Below are positions 34,670 through 42,675 of a DNA stretch of 64,000 nucleotides, in pieces. This DNA is from Polynucleobacter sp. MWH-HuK1 (lineage in GTDB: Bacteria > Pseudomonadota > Gammaproteobacteria > Burkholderiales > Burkholderiaceae). How positions within the stretch are numbered: the stretch's first letter is position 1; each line of letters opens with the position of its first letter. The stretch is from assembly GCF_018881815.1 (NCBI RefSeq), contig NZ_JACVPP010000001.1, forward strand, positions 865,352 through 929,351, in the 5' to 3' direction. Position numbers and translations under genes: made by a program. The notes beneath the pieces were generated by a model. That model was not told where the DNA came from. It did not search any database and saw only the letters and a program-made list of their open reading frames with translations.

Positions 34670-35803
34670 TTGGCTGAAGGCGGAGATAACGCTCAAGAAC
34701 GGGAACTAGAGCCGAGTGAACGGCGAATACTACGTGCCCGCGAACAGGGTCAGCTTCCGCAGTCAAGAGACATAGCAACATTTGCGCTATTAACAGTATT
34801 TATTATTTTTGTAATAGCAGCAGGTCCTCTGCTAATGCAACAGTTGGTTTTAATGACCAAGTCTAGTTTTATTTTTTCTAAACCAATTGAACTTTTAGAT
34901 CATATTCAGGAGTGGTTAGGTGGGGCATTTCTTGTTGTCCTACTTTTGTTGAGTTTGATTTTTTTGCCTATTTGGTTGGTTGCAGTTTTTGCACCTCTAT
35001 CTTTGGTCAACTTTCGAGCCTACTTTGCTCCCAAGTTTGATATGGAGCGTCTGGATTTTATCTCTGGCCTTGGCAGAATGGTTTCTCTAAATGCATTGTC
35101 AGAGTTGATTAAGAATATTCTGAAAACGATCCTTGTTTTAGGTATCGGAATGGCCTACTTATCCGGTCTATTCGTTTACATCAGGTCCATTGTGAGTCAG
35201 GATTTTGATGCTGCGCTTTTACATACTTCTTATTTCATATTAAATGGCTTCTTGCTGCTGATGATTCCATTGCTATTGATTGCCGTAGGCGACGGCTGGT
35301 TGCAATGGTTTAACTTTCGTAAGCAAATTCGCATGAGTCCTGAGGAAATGAAGCAGGAGATGAAGGAGTCCGAGGGGTCTCCAGAGATTAAGCAACGCCT
35401 ACGTCAACGACAGCGTCAAATTGCCTCGTCACGGATGATGGCTGCCATAGAACGCGCGGATGTGGTCTTAGCTAACCCGGATCACTATTCAGTGGCATTG
35501 CGTTATGACATGGAGAAAATGTCTGCACCAATTGTGGTTGCCAAAGGAATGGATTTGGTTGCGTTGCGCATTCAAGAGGTGGCCAGAGAGCATGAAGTGC
35601 CGGTTGCCCAAATTCCCCCGCTAGCACGGTATCTTTATAGTCAATTGGAGATTGGGGAAGCAATCCCTATGTCTCTATTTGAAGCAGTTGCCAAAATATT
35701 GGCTTGGGCTTATGAGGTAAAACAGTCTGGTGGTATTGAGGGTGAAATACCTGAAGTCAATTTCATTCCAGAGCAGCTAAGGCCAAATAGGCCCTTGCTG
35801 TAA
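34670..35803 (+). CDS. flhB: Flagellar export gate protein FlhB with variant NPDH cleavage motif
   Basis: A 377-residue export-switch protein with the charged N-terminal SERRILRAREQGQLPQSRDI, four membrane helices (about 30-55, 85-110, 140-165, 185-210) and a C-terminal cytoplasmic domain. The autocleavage site, NPTH in most FlhB proteins, reads NPDH here (ANPDHYSVALRY, about 268-279). Cleavage between Asn and Pro normally switches export from rod/hook to filament proteins. The start is TTG at 34670 with an AGAGGTAAAG ribosome site. It closes the flgB-flhB run; flhA is not in this window. Confidence 0.95.
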   Translation: MAEGGDNAQERELEPSERRILRAREQGQLPQSRDIATFALLTVFIIFVIAAGPLLMQQLVLMTKSSFIFSKPIELLDHIQEWLGGAFLVVLLLLSLIFLPIWLVAVFAPLSLVNFRAYFAPKFDMERLDFISGLGRMVSLNALSELIKNILKTILVLGIGMAYLSGLFVYIRSIVSQDFDAALLHTSYFILNGFLLLMIPLLLIAVGDGWLQWFNFRKQIRMSPEEMKQEMKESEGSPEIKQRLRQRQRQIASSRMMAAIERADVVLANPDHYSVALRYDMEKMSAPIVVAKGMDLVALRIQEVAREHEVPVAQIPPLARYLYSQLEIGEAIPMSLFEAVAKILAWAYEVKQSGGIEGEIPEVNFIPEQLRPNRPLL

Positions 35804-35811
35804 ATCTGGAC

Positions 35812-36378
35812 TTAATTCATGACGCTTTTGGCAAAAGTGGTTCCTACATCCTCTGGAAAGAAGTAAACCAACATTAATTCATTGCGATTATTTAAGCTGC
35901 GACCAATTTGGAAGGCAACTTGACCGCCACCAAAAATATAGGTCTTTGATTTGCGAATGCCTGCAGCAAATGCGCTCTCTTGACCCTCGGATGGAGTGTA
36001 GTCAAGACCATATTTAATGGTGAACCGCTCAATAATCGTATCAGCGATTTGCTTGTTGTAGTAACCCAATTCTTTTTTCATTAAAACAAGGCGTCCTGCT
36101 TCGTTATAAATGAGCCAAATCGCCTCCTCTTTATCATCCACTTTCACCTTGCAGCTAAATGACAGCTCATAAGCAGTGCAATTGAATTTTTCTTTTGCTT
36201 CTTCACGGGTGGTATTAAAGGGAATGCCAGCGTAGTCATCCATGGGCATTTTGACTACCTTGGTGTCTGGTAGCCAAATCTCTGCTTTGGCCTGTTCTTC
36301 TTTGTTGCCACAGGAGCTAAGCATTAGTGCCAATCCAGCGGTAAAAATAGGATAAATCCAAGTTTTATTCAGTGCCAT
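35812..36378 (-). CDS. Lipoprotein of unknown function
   Basis: A 188-residue protein with a lipoprotein signal (lipobox LMLSSC, Cys23) followed by Gly-Asn-Lys. The mature part has a short conserved-looking core around MPMDDYAGIPFNTTREEAKE and a Cys pair (FNCTAYELSFSCKVK) that may be disulfide-bonded. No family was recognised. It is convergent with flhB (8-base gap). Confidence 0.7.
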   Translation of the reverse strand: MALNKTWIYPIFTAGLALMLSSCGNKEEQAKAEIWLPDTKVVKMPMDDYAGIPFNTTREEAKEKFNCTAYELSFSCKVKVDDKEEAIWLIYNEAGRLVLMKKELGYYNKQIADTIIERFTIKYGLDYTPSEGQESAFAAGIRKSKTYIFGGGQVAFQIGRSLNNRNELMLVYFFPEDVGTTFAKSVMN

Positions 36379-36570
36379 AACAATCTCGACAGGGTTTTGG
36401 GGTTGGGGTGGATCCAGTTAGGAATAGGTTAAGCGCAAAGTACCTTTTTGATAATCATACCCCAGCAGATCAGGAAATTTGCTTAATATCTAAACGGGTT
36501 TTAATGCCGAATTTTCGCCCTACATTTAATGGATTATTTGTTAATATAGCCCTTAATAGACTTCATTCTT

Positions 36571-36849
36571 TTGCGTACCTTGGATAAATTAAATTTACAG
36601 GCCCAGTATTTAAATGCCTCCTCCCAGAAGAGTGGGGGCACCATTCACGAACGGCAGACAGCGGTTCCAAGGGCGGCGGTTAGTAGATCTCATCCAGATC
36701 CTCAAGATTTAAAGATCGCTCAACCAGGGCCATCAGTTAAATCAGTCAACCTTGATGTGAAAGTGAATAGCCCTAATCCGCTTGACTCCATTCCGATGAG
36801 CGCTGATAGACGTATCAGTGCCTACCAAAGGATTGCGAAATTACTTTAG
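36571..36849 (+). CDS. Small protein of unknown function (weak start)
   Basis: A possible 92-residue soluble protein rich in Ser, Gln, Pro and Arg, beginning only with TTG and with no clear ribosome site. Its size and place near flagellar genes invite a FlgM guess, but the FlgM C-terminal pattern (Ile-x-x-Gly-x-Tyr, then Ile-Ala-x-x-Leu) is only partly echoed in the final AYQRIAKLL. The name is therefore withheld. It is followed 6 bases later by another small unknown gene, and the pair is probably co-transcribed. A weak promoter-like pair (TTGCTT at 36479, TAATGC at 36502, 17-base spacer) lies upstream. Confidence 0.45.
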   Translation: MRTLDKLNLQAQYLNASSQKSGGTIHERQTAVPRAAVSRSHPDPQDLKIAQPGPSVKSVNLDVKVNSPNPLDSIPMSADRRISAYQRIAKLL

Positions 36850-36855
36850 GCTCAA

Positions 36856-37245
36856 ATGCGAACAGACGCCCATGCGGCAGAGGGGTTAAATATGGATGAT
36901 CTGGTATACACAAAATATAAAAAACCGCAGTCTATTCCTACCAACGATTCCATGCCAAGTTTGGCTCAGCTTCAAGAAAAACAAGAGCTAGAGCTTATTG
37001 AATTTGCGCAGGTGCGTTTTGGTATTAAAGGGGGATGCGTGGACATCAAACTGACGCCTTTACAATTTAATATGAAGATGAGTGAAGCCGAAGTGTTTAA
37101 AGTTTTACTAGGCGCGCCCGAGCGCGAGAGGGCGGATCAAATCCTTTATGGGATGGCTCAGGGCAATTTAGCGGCGTCGATGGCTAACAAAATTTTAGCC
37201 AGCTTGGCGCTATTAAGTAAGTTTAAAAAGATCAAGATAGACTGA
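36856..37245 (+). CDS. Small soluble protein of unknown function
   Basis: A 129-residue protein with a probably disordered N-terminus and a helical C-terminal half (about 75-125: ERADQILYGMAQGNLAASMA and following). No signal peptide or membrane segment. It begins at ATG 36856; ATG 36892 is an alternative. Size and position allow speculation about a flagellar chaperone such as FlgN, but no motif supports that. Confidence 0.55.
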   Translation: MRTDAHAAEGLNMDDLVYTKYKKPQSIPTNDSMPSLAQLQEKQELELIEFAQVRFGIKGGCVDIKLTPLQFNMKMSEAEVFKVLLGAPERERADQILYGMAQGNLAASMANKILASLALLSKFKKIKID

Positions 37246-37394
37246 CTAGCCATATCTACGATCGAAGACTGTTATGGGAGCTCAAGACTCCCATCCTCAA
37301 ATTGCGGCAAACTATGAGCCTAAGAAATGCAGGTGGGTTATTACTGTTGCTAATTCAAGCAATGCAATGCAATGCTACTAGAACAGTATAACTA

Positions 37395-37424
37395 TTTTGT
37401 GCTTCTTCTTAAGGATGCACAAAA
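37395..37424. terminator. Inverted repeat between convergent genes, possible terminator
   Basis: TTTTGTGC at 37395 and GCACAAAA at 37417 form a perfect 8-bp stem with a 14-base loop, in the 200-base gap between the small-protein pair and the leftward M23 peptidase gene. With T on one side and A on the other it could act as a weak bidirectional terminator. The rest of the gap shows only a short GCAAT repeat. Confidence 0.4.
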
Positions 37425-37445
37425 GCAAAAGCGATGAATTGCGAT

Positions 37446-38381
37446 CTACCAGTAGGAAGAAGGTGGGGCGTACACCAGAATTTTTGCCGGGTTTAAGTAG
37501 CTATTGTTTTGATGTATTTCGTAATGTAAATGCGGGCCTGTGGAGCGTCCAGTAGAGCCCGAGTTGGCAATCAATTGACCGCGGGTAATCGCCTGACCAG
37601 GTTTAACAAATAGTTTGCTATTGTGGGCATACTTGGAAACGAAGCCATCGCCGTGAACAATTTCAATAAAGTTTCCGTAGGCGGGATCAAACCCAGCTTT
37701 AATCACTGTACCGTCGCCTGTTGCCACAATCGGAGTGCCTGAAGGGGTGACAAAGTCAATGCCAGAGTGTTGGGCAAGTTGCTTGGTGAAGGGGTCAACA
37801 CGAACGCCAAAGTTGCTTGTCATACCCAAGCGTGCATCAATGGGCGGTCCGATCGGCAGGGTTCGTAACCAGCGATATTGTTTTTCCCACTCTGGTTGAG
37901 ATTTCTCAAAAATTACCGCCATCTCGGTAGACTTGGAAACAGAGTCCTCAAAATTCTCCACTAAGGTTTTGGTGGGTTCAAACTTAAAACTCAGAGGCTT
38001 TAATGGTCCACCGATGCTAATAGATTCATTGAATTTATTTTTGATGGTGTAAGGGGTCGAGATAGCTAGGTATCGGTCTTTAATCGATTTGAGTTCATTA
38101 AATTGCATTGACGCTTTAGCAAGCTGATCTTGGATAGATTTGAGTTGCTTGGCGTATTTATTATCAAGAGCCATGCGCTCTTTCACAGTTACTACGCCAC
38201 TGACCTCTCTGGCAAGGTCTGGGTTTACCTCAAGAGCTATATGAATACCGGTGGAGAATATCAATATTCCTAAGAGTAGAAATGATGCACCAGCAATCAC
38301 GGCGACACGCGTCAGGCGCTCCTTGGTGATGTTGATTTGCTTAATAGCCCCAGTAGAGCCAGATACCCAAAATAATTGCAT
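37446..38381 (-). CDS. Membrane-anchored M23 family metallopeptidase
   Basis: A 311-residue protein with one membrane helix (about 25-48), a coiled-coil region (about 65-105) and a C-terminal LytM/M23 domain (about 185-305). Zinc and catalytic residues are readable: H205 and D209 in QHSGIDF, and H284/H286 in GPHLHYEI. M23 enzymes cut peptide cross-links in peptidoglycan or, without catalysis, activate amidases. The frame extends to 38555 but would overlap the opposite gene and add an implausible N-terminus; the ATG at 38381 is chosen. It lies near three bactofilin genes, and bactofilins are known to recruit M23 enzymes in other bacteria. Confidence 0.88.
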   Translation of the reverse strand: MQLFWVSGSTGAIKQINITKERLTRVAVIAGASFLLLGILIFSTGIHIALEVNPDLAREVSGVVTVKERMALDNKYAKQLKSIQDQLAKASMQFNELKSIKDRYLAISTPYTIKNKFNESISIGGPLKPLSFKFEPTKTLVENFEDSVSKSTEMAVIFEKSQPEWEKQYRWLRTLPIGPPIDARLGMTSNFGVRVDPFTKQLAQHSGIDFVTPSGTPIVATGDGTVIKAGFDPAYGNFIEIVHGDGFVSKYAHNSKLFVKPGQAITRGQLIANSGSTGRSTGPHLHYEIHQNNSYLNPAKILVYAPPSSYW

Positions 38382-38500
38382 TTGGTTACTATAAGTGCCT
38401 GATATATATAAATTATTTACTACGTATATGGTCCCTAAAAGACCTATAATTATTGTTCTGAATCTTACTTCGCAATCAATTTTAGCCTTAATATAGCCTT

Positions 38501-38863
38501 GTGAACAAATTAAAAACCCTTTTGGGTGTGTATAAATCCCCTTTTTTGTTATCAACCCTCCTGTTTGCCGCGGTCGTTTTGCCGGTAAATGCTGCCATCA
38601 TTGGCCAAATGCCCTCTTTTAGTGAGGTTTTATACATTACTTCCGAACCTTGCACATCTGAAACGGGCAGAGTTGAGCCTAACTGGTACTTTTCCTATTC
38701 GGTTAATGCCGTGGGCACCGTTACTCGAAGTTGCTATGTTAGATATAACGACCAAATATGGCTTAAGGGCCCATACGGTTCGGAATCTACATTTCCGATG
38801 AGCTATTTCACAAAACCTGCTGAAGCCGGTAGGGCAGATACCCCTGCCGAAGCAAAGCAGTAG
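38501..38863 (+). CDS. Small exported protein of unknown function
   Basis: A 120-residue protein starting at GTG 38501 with a signal peptide (about 1-32, ending PVNAA). The mature part has two Cys (TSEPCTSETG and VTRSCYVRY) that may pair. Not recognised. It is divergent from the M23 peptidase gene (119-base gap) and convergent with the adhesin-E-like gene. Confidence 0.6.
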   Translation: MNKLKTLLGVYKSPFLLSTLLFAAVVLPVNAAIIGQMPSFSEVLYITSEPCTSETGRVEPNWYFSYSVNAVGTVTRSCYVRYNDQIWLKGPYGSESTFPMSYFTKPAEAGRADTPAEAKQ

Positions 38864-38877
38864 GCGTTTTCGCTTAA

Positions 38878-39339
38878 CTAGCTCGGAATATTAGGCGGCT
38901 TGCAAAAGAATTTATAGAGCACATAACTCATGGTATCGGGGATAACCCTTTCCCAGTTCGAGTTTGAAGTGTCTAGTTGGTCTACGCTAATGCCCGATCC
39001 ATCGGGTCCAGAATAATAGCCAATGTAGAACTGCTTATAGCTCTCGTACCCTATTTTGCAGAAATATGACACATCCTGTATCACCGATGCGGTTGGCTCC
39101 CCATTTGGCGCGGAGAGGGTTTCCGTGTAACTAATGAGCTGCCATGTGCTTACTTGTTCATTTATAGGGTCTTTGACCGTTTTACTATCCTCGTAATAGT
39201 AAGAATTACCAACGTTATCCTTCGATAGAAAAACCCATTTAGCAAAAACTGGGGTAATAGGATTGAGTAAAAAGGACGCAATAACCAATAAATTTAATTT
39301 TATGAGGAATGGTCGCATTTTTAGGTTTGTGGCTGACAT
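38878..39339 (-). CDS. Exported surface-adhesin-E-like protein
   Basis: A 153-residue protein with a signal peptide (cleavage near PVFA, about residue 33) and a domain beginning KWVFLSKDNVGNSYYYEDSK, then VSTWQLISYTE. The pattern of W, G, YYD and VW-L segments resembles the adhesin protein E family common in Burkholderiales. Two Cys lie at SYFCKIG and FFCKPP. An ATG at 39318 (residue 8) is an alternative start. Function in this group is unknown; the family name comes from a Haemophilus surface protein and should not be taken literally. Confidence 0.5.
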   Translation of the reverse strand: MSATNLKMRPFLIKLNLLVIASFLLNPITPVFAKWVFLSKDNVGNSYYYEDSKTVKDPINEQVSTWQLISYTETLSAPNGEPTASVIQDVSYFCKIGYESYKQFYIGYYSGPDGSGISVDQLDTSNSNWERVIPDTMSYVLYKFFCKPPNIPS

Positions 39340-39446
39340 GGCTATTTATGTTTAATTTTATGCATTTTAAAGCCCAAAAGTGTAGATCAACTGCTAGAAT
39401 TGCCTAAATCTTTATTAATGATAATGCTCGCTAAGGAGTGCTAAGT

Positions 39447-39785
39447 ATGGCTGAAGTAAATCAACAGGGTTGCCTATTTGTGGGTGAGGGAGTTGTTCTC
39501 AAGGGCAACTTTGAGGTGCCCGATATTGCATCTATTTCAGGAACCGTCGAAGGTGAGTTGGTAGCCAAGCAAATATTAATTGAAGCCACTGGAATTGTGC
39601 GTGGCAAACTCAGTGGAGAGTCAATCGATATTCGCGGCGAGGTAAATGAGCAAGTTTCTTCATCTCGCAGTTTAATAATTCGCTCCACTGGTAAGGTGAC
39701 AGGTTCTATCCATTACTCAGAAATTGAAATTGAGAAGGGCGGTCACTTGCATGGTGATTTGCATAATCTCAATCCACATTCTTAA
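39447..39785 (+). CDS. Bactofilin 1
   Basis: A 112-residue protein consisting almost only of the bactofilin beta-helix (DUF583). Short strands recur about every 17 residues: GEGVVLKGNFEVPDIASISG, TVEGELVAKQILIEATGIV, RGKLSGESIDIRGEV, STGKVTGSIHYSEIEIEKGG. Bactofilins polymerise without nucleotide into filaments or patches that scaffold cell-wall enzymes and polar proteins. The ATG at 39447 has a perfect AAGGAG ribosome site; a GTG at 39438 overlaps that site and is rejected. It is first of three adjacent bactofilin genes. Confidence 0.9.
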   Translation: MAEVNQQGCLFVGEGVVLKGNFEVPDIASISGTVEGELVAKQILIEATGIVRGKLSGESIDIRGEVNEQVSSSRSLIIRSTGKVTGSIHYSEIEIEKGGHLHGDLHNLNPHS

Positions 39786-39815
39786 TTACTTTTTAAATTT
39801 ATTTCCGAATACTGA

Positions 39816-40292
39816 ATGATGTCTATTTTTTCCAAAAATCAACCTACCACCGATACTGATTCAAGCTCTAATGAGAGCCAGGATATTGTTCAAGAGGCGC
39901 TATCTCAAGAGGTAACACACGATTCAGAAGCGTATGTTCCTGAGCCGGTAACTCGATTAGAGTCAGCAAGTCGACCAAGCGTGTTATCCAAGCCTTCAAT
40001 CATTAGCGAGGGGTTTACTTTTGAGGGTACTATCACTTCTGATGGTGTCCTTAATATAGCTGGAACAGTTCGCGGAAAAATTACTGCCAAGTCGGTATTG
40101 ATTGACTCCACCGGCCAAGTTGACGGCGAACTAAACTCAGAGCAGCTGGTAATCAAGGGTCAACTCAAGGGTGAAGTGAATTGCGAGGACCTAAATGTAG
40201 GTCCGATTGCTCATGTGGATGGAAATATTAGCTATAAATATATTCACATTCAGCGTGGTGGCAAGGTTGCTGGCAAGTTTATCAAGAACTAA
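39816..40292 (+). CDS. Bactofilin 2
   Basis: A 158-residue bactofilin with a disordered Ser/Glu/Thr-rich N-terminal tail (about 1-62) and a beta-helix core (about 63-155: ISEGFTFEGTITSDGVLNIA, GTVRGKITAKSVLIDSTGQV, GKVAGKFIKN). The long tail differs from bactofilin 1 and could bind membrane or partner proteins. ATG codons at 39816 and 39819 are adjacent. It starts 30 bases after bactofilin 1 and 12 bases before bactofilin 3. Confidence 0.92.
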   Translation: MMSIFSKNQPTTDTDSSSNESQDIVQEALSQEVTHDSEAYVPEPVTRLESASRPSVLSKPSIISEGFTFEGTITSDGVLNIAGTVRGKITAKSVLIDSTGQVDGELNSEQLVIKGQLKGEVNCEDLNVGPIAHVDGNISYKYIHIQRGGKVAGKFIKN

Positions 40293-40304
40293 TCTCTAAT
40301 TTTC

Positions 40305-40718
40305 ATGGCAATTAGACAAAGTCATGCGATACGAATATTAGATCCTTCGCGGGAAACATTTGGCTCCATTATTGGCTCAGACCTGGAAATATATGGACGG
40401 ATTGTAGCCACTAAGAGTTTGCGAATAGATGGGACGATCATTGGCGATGTTGTAACCAAGCAGGGCGCGGACGTTTGTGTTGCCCTTGGTAAAACTGGAT
40501 TGGTTCAGGGAAATATATCTGCCGGACGAGTTTTAGTGGCTGGACGAGTTGAGGGTAATGTTCGGGCGACTGAGCGTGTTGAGTTGCACAGTGGCGCTGA
40601 TGTTCATGGAGACATAATTTATGCCCAAATTGGTATTGAACAAGGCGCTCGTTTAAGCGGACTGCTTTCTAAGATTACTGAGCAGGAATTACTATCCGAT
40701 GATCACTTGGGTAGCTAG
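40305..40718 (+). CDS. Bactofilin 3
   Basis: A 137-residue bactofilin with the clearest family match of the three: SIIGSDLEIYGRIVATKSLR, IDGTIIGDVVTKQ, GLVQGNISAGRVLVAGRVEG, SGADVHGDIIYAQIGIEQGA (core about 20-125). Short tails flank the core. It is followed 26 bases later by an orphan ParA-like ATPase gene, making a four-gene cluster. Confidence 0.93.
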   Translation: MAIRQSHAIRILDPSRETFGSIIGSDLEIYGRIVATKSLRIDGTIIGDVVTKQGADVCVALGKTGLVQGNISAGRVLVAGRVEGNVRATERVELHSGADVHGDIIYAQIGIEQGARLSGLLSKITEQELLSDDHLGS

Positions 40719-40744
40719 CTCTAGTTGATTGATATAAATTAGTT

Positions 40745-41656
40745 ATGCTAACTAACGAACCAATCAAAATACTAGTTACCAACCAAAAAGGTGGCGTTGG
40801 GAAAAGCACTATCTCCGCAAATTTGGCGGCATATCTCGCTATTCAGGATGATTTAAGAGTCTCTTTAATTGATTTTGATAGACAGGCATCCTCTTCTCGT
40901 TGGACCAAAAAGGCCCCTGATATTGGAATTCGGGTAGCACAGGCAGAAATTGATTATCAAAGCGCCGGCTTGGCTCTGTTAAGTGCGCGTGCCAGTCTAC
41001 GTAAATTTTCATCGGGATCGCAAATTTGTATTTGTGATCTAACTTGGACGCCAGCAATGTCTGAAGATTTTATGATGGACTTCGATATGGTGTTAATTCC
41101 AAGTTCCAGCGCAAAATTTGAAATGGCTAGTACCGAAATTTTTATTCTAGAGTACGTGCAAAAAAAGATGGCACGTTTGGCCGCTAACAAGCAAAATTTG
41201 ATCGTGATTCCAAGTAGAGTTGACCCCGGATATGCCTCTCATGGAACCTTTACAAATTTAGATTTTTTGGCTAACTGCTTCATTGCGCCACCAATATATC
41301 GTATTCCGGACATGGATAGCTATGTTTATCAAGATTTCTTCTGCGTATGTTCTGATAAAGCAATAGCCGATAATTTTTCTGCCTTTGGTAAATATATTTC
41401 TCAAAAAATTGTCGAGCGCAAAGAGACTTTAAAAACATTGTCTATATCGGGTCCTTCAATCAATCGTGAAATTGCGAAGAAAGTTAGCGTCCTAGACGAC
41501 TACCGAAATAGAGCAAAAAATCTTGGTTTCTATGGTGGAGCTGCGATGGCTGAATTAAAGCAGGATTCCAATGCTGATAAAACTCAAGATGACTTGACTG
41601 CAAAATCTGCTCAAGGTCAATATATCCCTGGTTTTTTACGAAAAAATCAAGATTAG
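40745..41656 (+). CDS. Orphan ParA/MinD-like ATPase next to bactofilins
   Basis: A 303-residue ATPase with the deviant Walker A motif NQKGGVGKST (signature Lys15 and Lys20), the A' region LIDFDRQASSS (about 41-51) and a Walker B-like ICICDLTWTP. ParA-type proteins form ATP-dependent dimers on DNA or membrane and position cargo. No ParB gene or obvious parS site is nearby, so it is probably not the chromosomal segregation ParA. The C-terminal 45 residues are a low-complexity extension. Directly following three bactofilins, it may position them or use them as a scaffold, as reported for the BacNOP-PadC-ParA group of Myxococcus (comparison by arrangement only). Confidence 0.88.
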   Translation: MLTNEPIKILVTNQKGGVGKSTISANLAAYLAIQDDLRVSLIDFDRQASSSRWTKKAPDIGIRVAQAEIDYQSAGLALLSARASLRKFSSGSQICICDLTWTPAMSEDFMMDFDMVLIPSSSAKFEMASTEIFILEYVQKKMARLAANKQNLIVIPSRVDPGYASHGTFTNLDFLANCFIAPPIYRIPDMDSYVYQDFFCVCSDKAIADNFSAFGKYISQKIVERKETLKTLSISGPSINREIAKKVSVLDDYRNRAKNLGFYGGAAMAELKQDSNADKTQDDLTAKSAQGQYIPGFLRKNQD

Positions 41657-42257
41657 CATTTAGATCGCTGTTATTGGTGACCTTTGGGTGCTATTGATTT
41701 CTGAGCTGATAAGTTGAATATGTAGGAACAAGATAATTGTTGACCTATTTGCACCCGATATCTTGGAGGCTTATTCTTCTAATCGGCCTCAGTAGTGGTT
41801 TTAGCATCTCATAAAAAGAATTTGCGTTGGTTAGTGTGTTTTCGCCCACCATAAAAATACATGTGCTAGCAGTGAGTAGTTTGATCCAGATAAAGTTGGA
41901 TCAAGTAATGAAAAGAGCGTTGCCATTGGAATTTGGATTTCTGAGTATGGCAAATTGAATGCCCCCACCGGGATGAGATTTTAGCTATCACTAATAGATT
42001 GCTGGCTACCAAATATTTGGCATCAACCTAACCTCCCGATGGAGCTGTTTACTCGCTTGGATTAATCTACCAATTGGTAAGGGGTACTAGAAATTTGCTT
42101 AGGGGATTATTTTAAGTGCAGTGCTCTTGAGAAAGCTCCCATTTAGATTCTATAGACTTAAATTGACATTTATATTCGGTCAATAGAAAATACAAAGCAA
42201 ACCAAGCTATTTGGGCACCAAGAAAACTTTTCCAATGTAAATTTAGTTAGGCCTAAG
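41657..42257. other. 601-base region without a recognisable gene
   Basis: AT-rich sequence with no reading frame longer than about 20 codons having a ribosome site, no clear terminator and no RNA gene that could be recognised. Its last 80 bases probably hold the promoter of the following operon. It may be decayed coding DNA or an unrecognised RNA. Confidence 0.5.
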
Positions 42258-42584
42258 ATGAGCGATCCCAAAAGACACGATATTTTTGAAGATAAAAACG
42301 GAACACGGGTTGCTATTAAGCAGGTTTTCCCTCCTAATGCTTCAGGCATTTCCTTTGTCGAATATAAAAATCTTTTAGATTCAAATTTACGTTTTTTGCC
42401 AGAAGCAGAATTTTTAGAGCAATTTACATGGGTGGAAAACTTCGATTCAATCGATACATACTCTGAGCCAGTTGCTGAGCAGTTGAATGATATCCCGCCA
42501 AGCGGGCCCGAGCTAGAGTCTAAGGATGGCCAAGAGGATAGTACTGGGGCGGAACCTACTACAAAGCCTTCCAGGTCTGAATAA
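42258..42584 (+). CDS. Small acidic protein of unknown function
   Basis: A 108-residue soluble protein; the first 65 residues look ordered (RVAIKQVFPPNASGISFVEY), the last 40 are Pro/Ser/Glu/Asp-rich. No signal peptide. It is first in a rightward set of four unknown genes (42258-44836). The ATG fits the conserved-looking N-terminus. Confidence 0.6.
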   Translation: MSDPKRHDIFEDKNGTRVAIKQVFPPNASGISFVEYKNLLDSNLRFLPEAEFLEQFTWVENFDSIDTYSEPVAEQLNDIPPSGPELESKDGQEDSTGAEPTTKPSRSE

Positions 42585-42675
42585 ACTGGCGTAATGTGGT
42601 TAAAATCGATGCGTTAACCTTTACATGCCAGTGGATAATTTCTGGCTGGTAAGGCTCCACCCTGTAAGGATCTTG

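Noticed and set aside
34642..34677. Short leader frame (MEMYSKEVKIG) before flhB
   Set aside because: No regulatory codons or hairpin; it overlaps the ribosome site of flhB by chance and is too short to support.
36571..36849. Naming this gene flgM
   Set aside because: The C-terminal sigma-28-binding pattern of FlgM is not present, and the only start is a TTG without a ribosome site.
37340..37380. Short GCAAT tandem repeat
   Set aside because: Only about three units in AT-rich intergenic DNA; no sign of a minisatellite or functional array.
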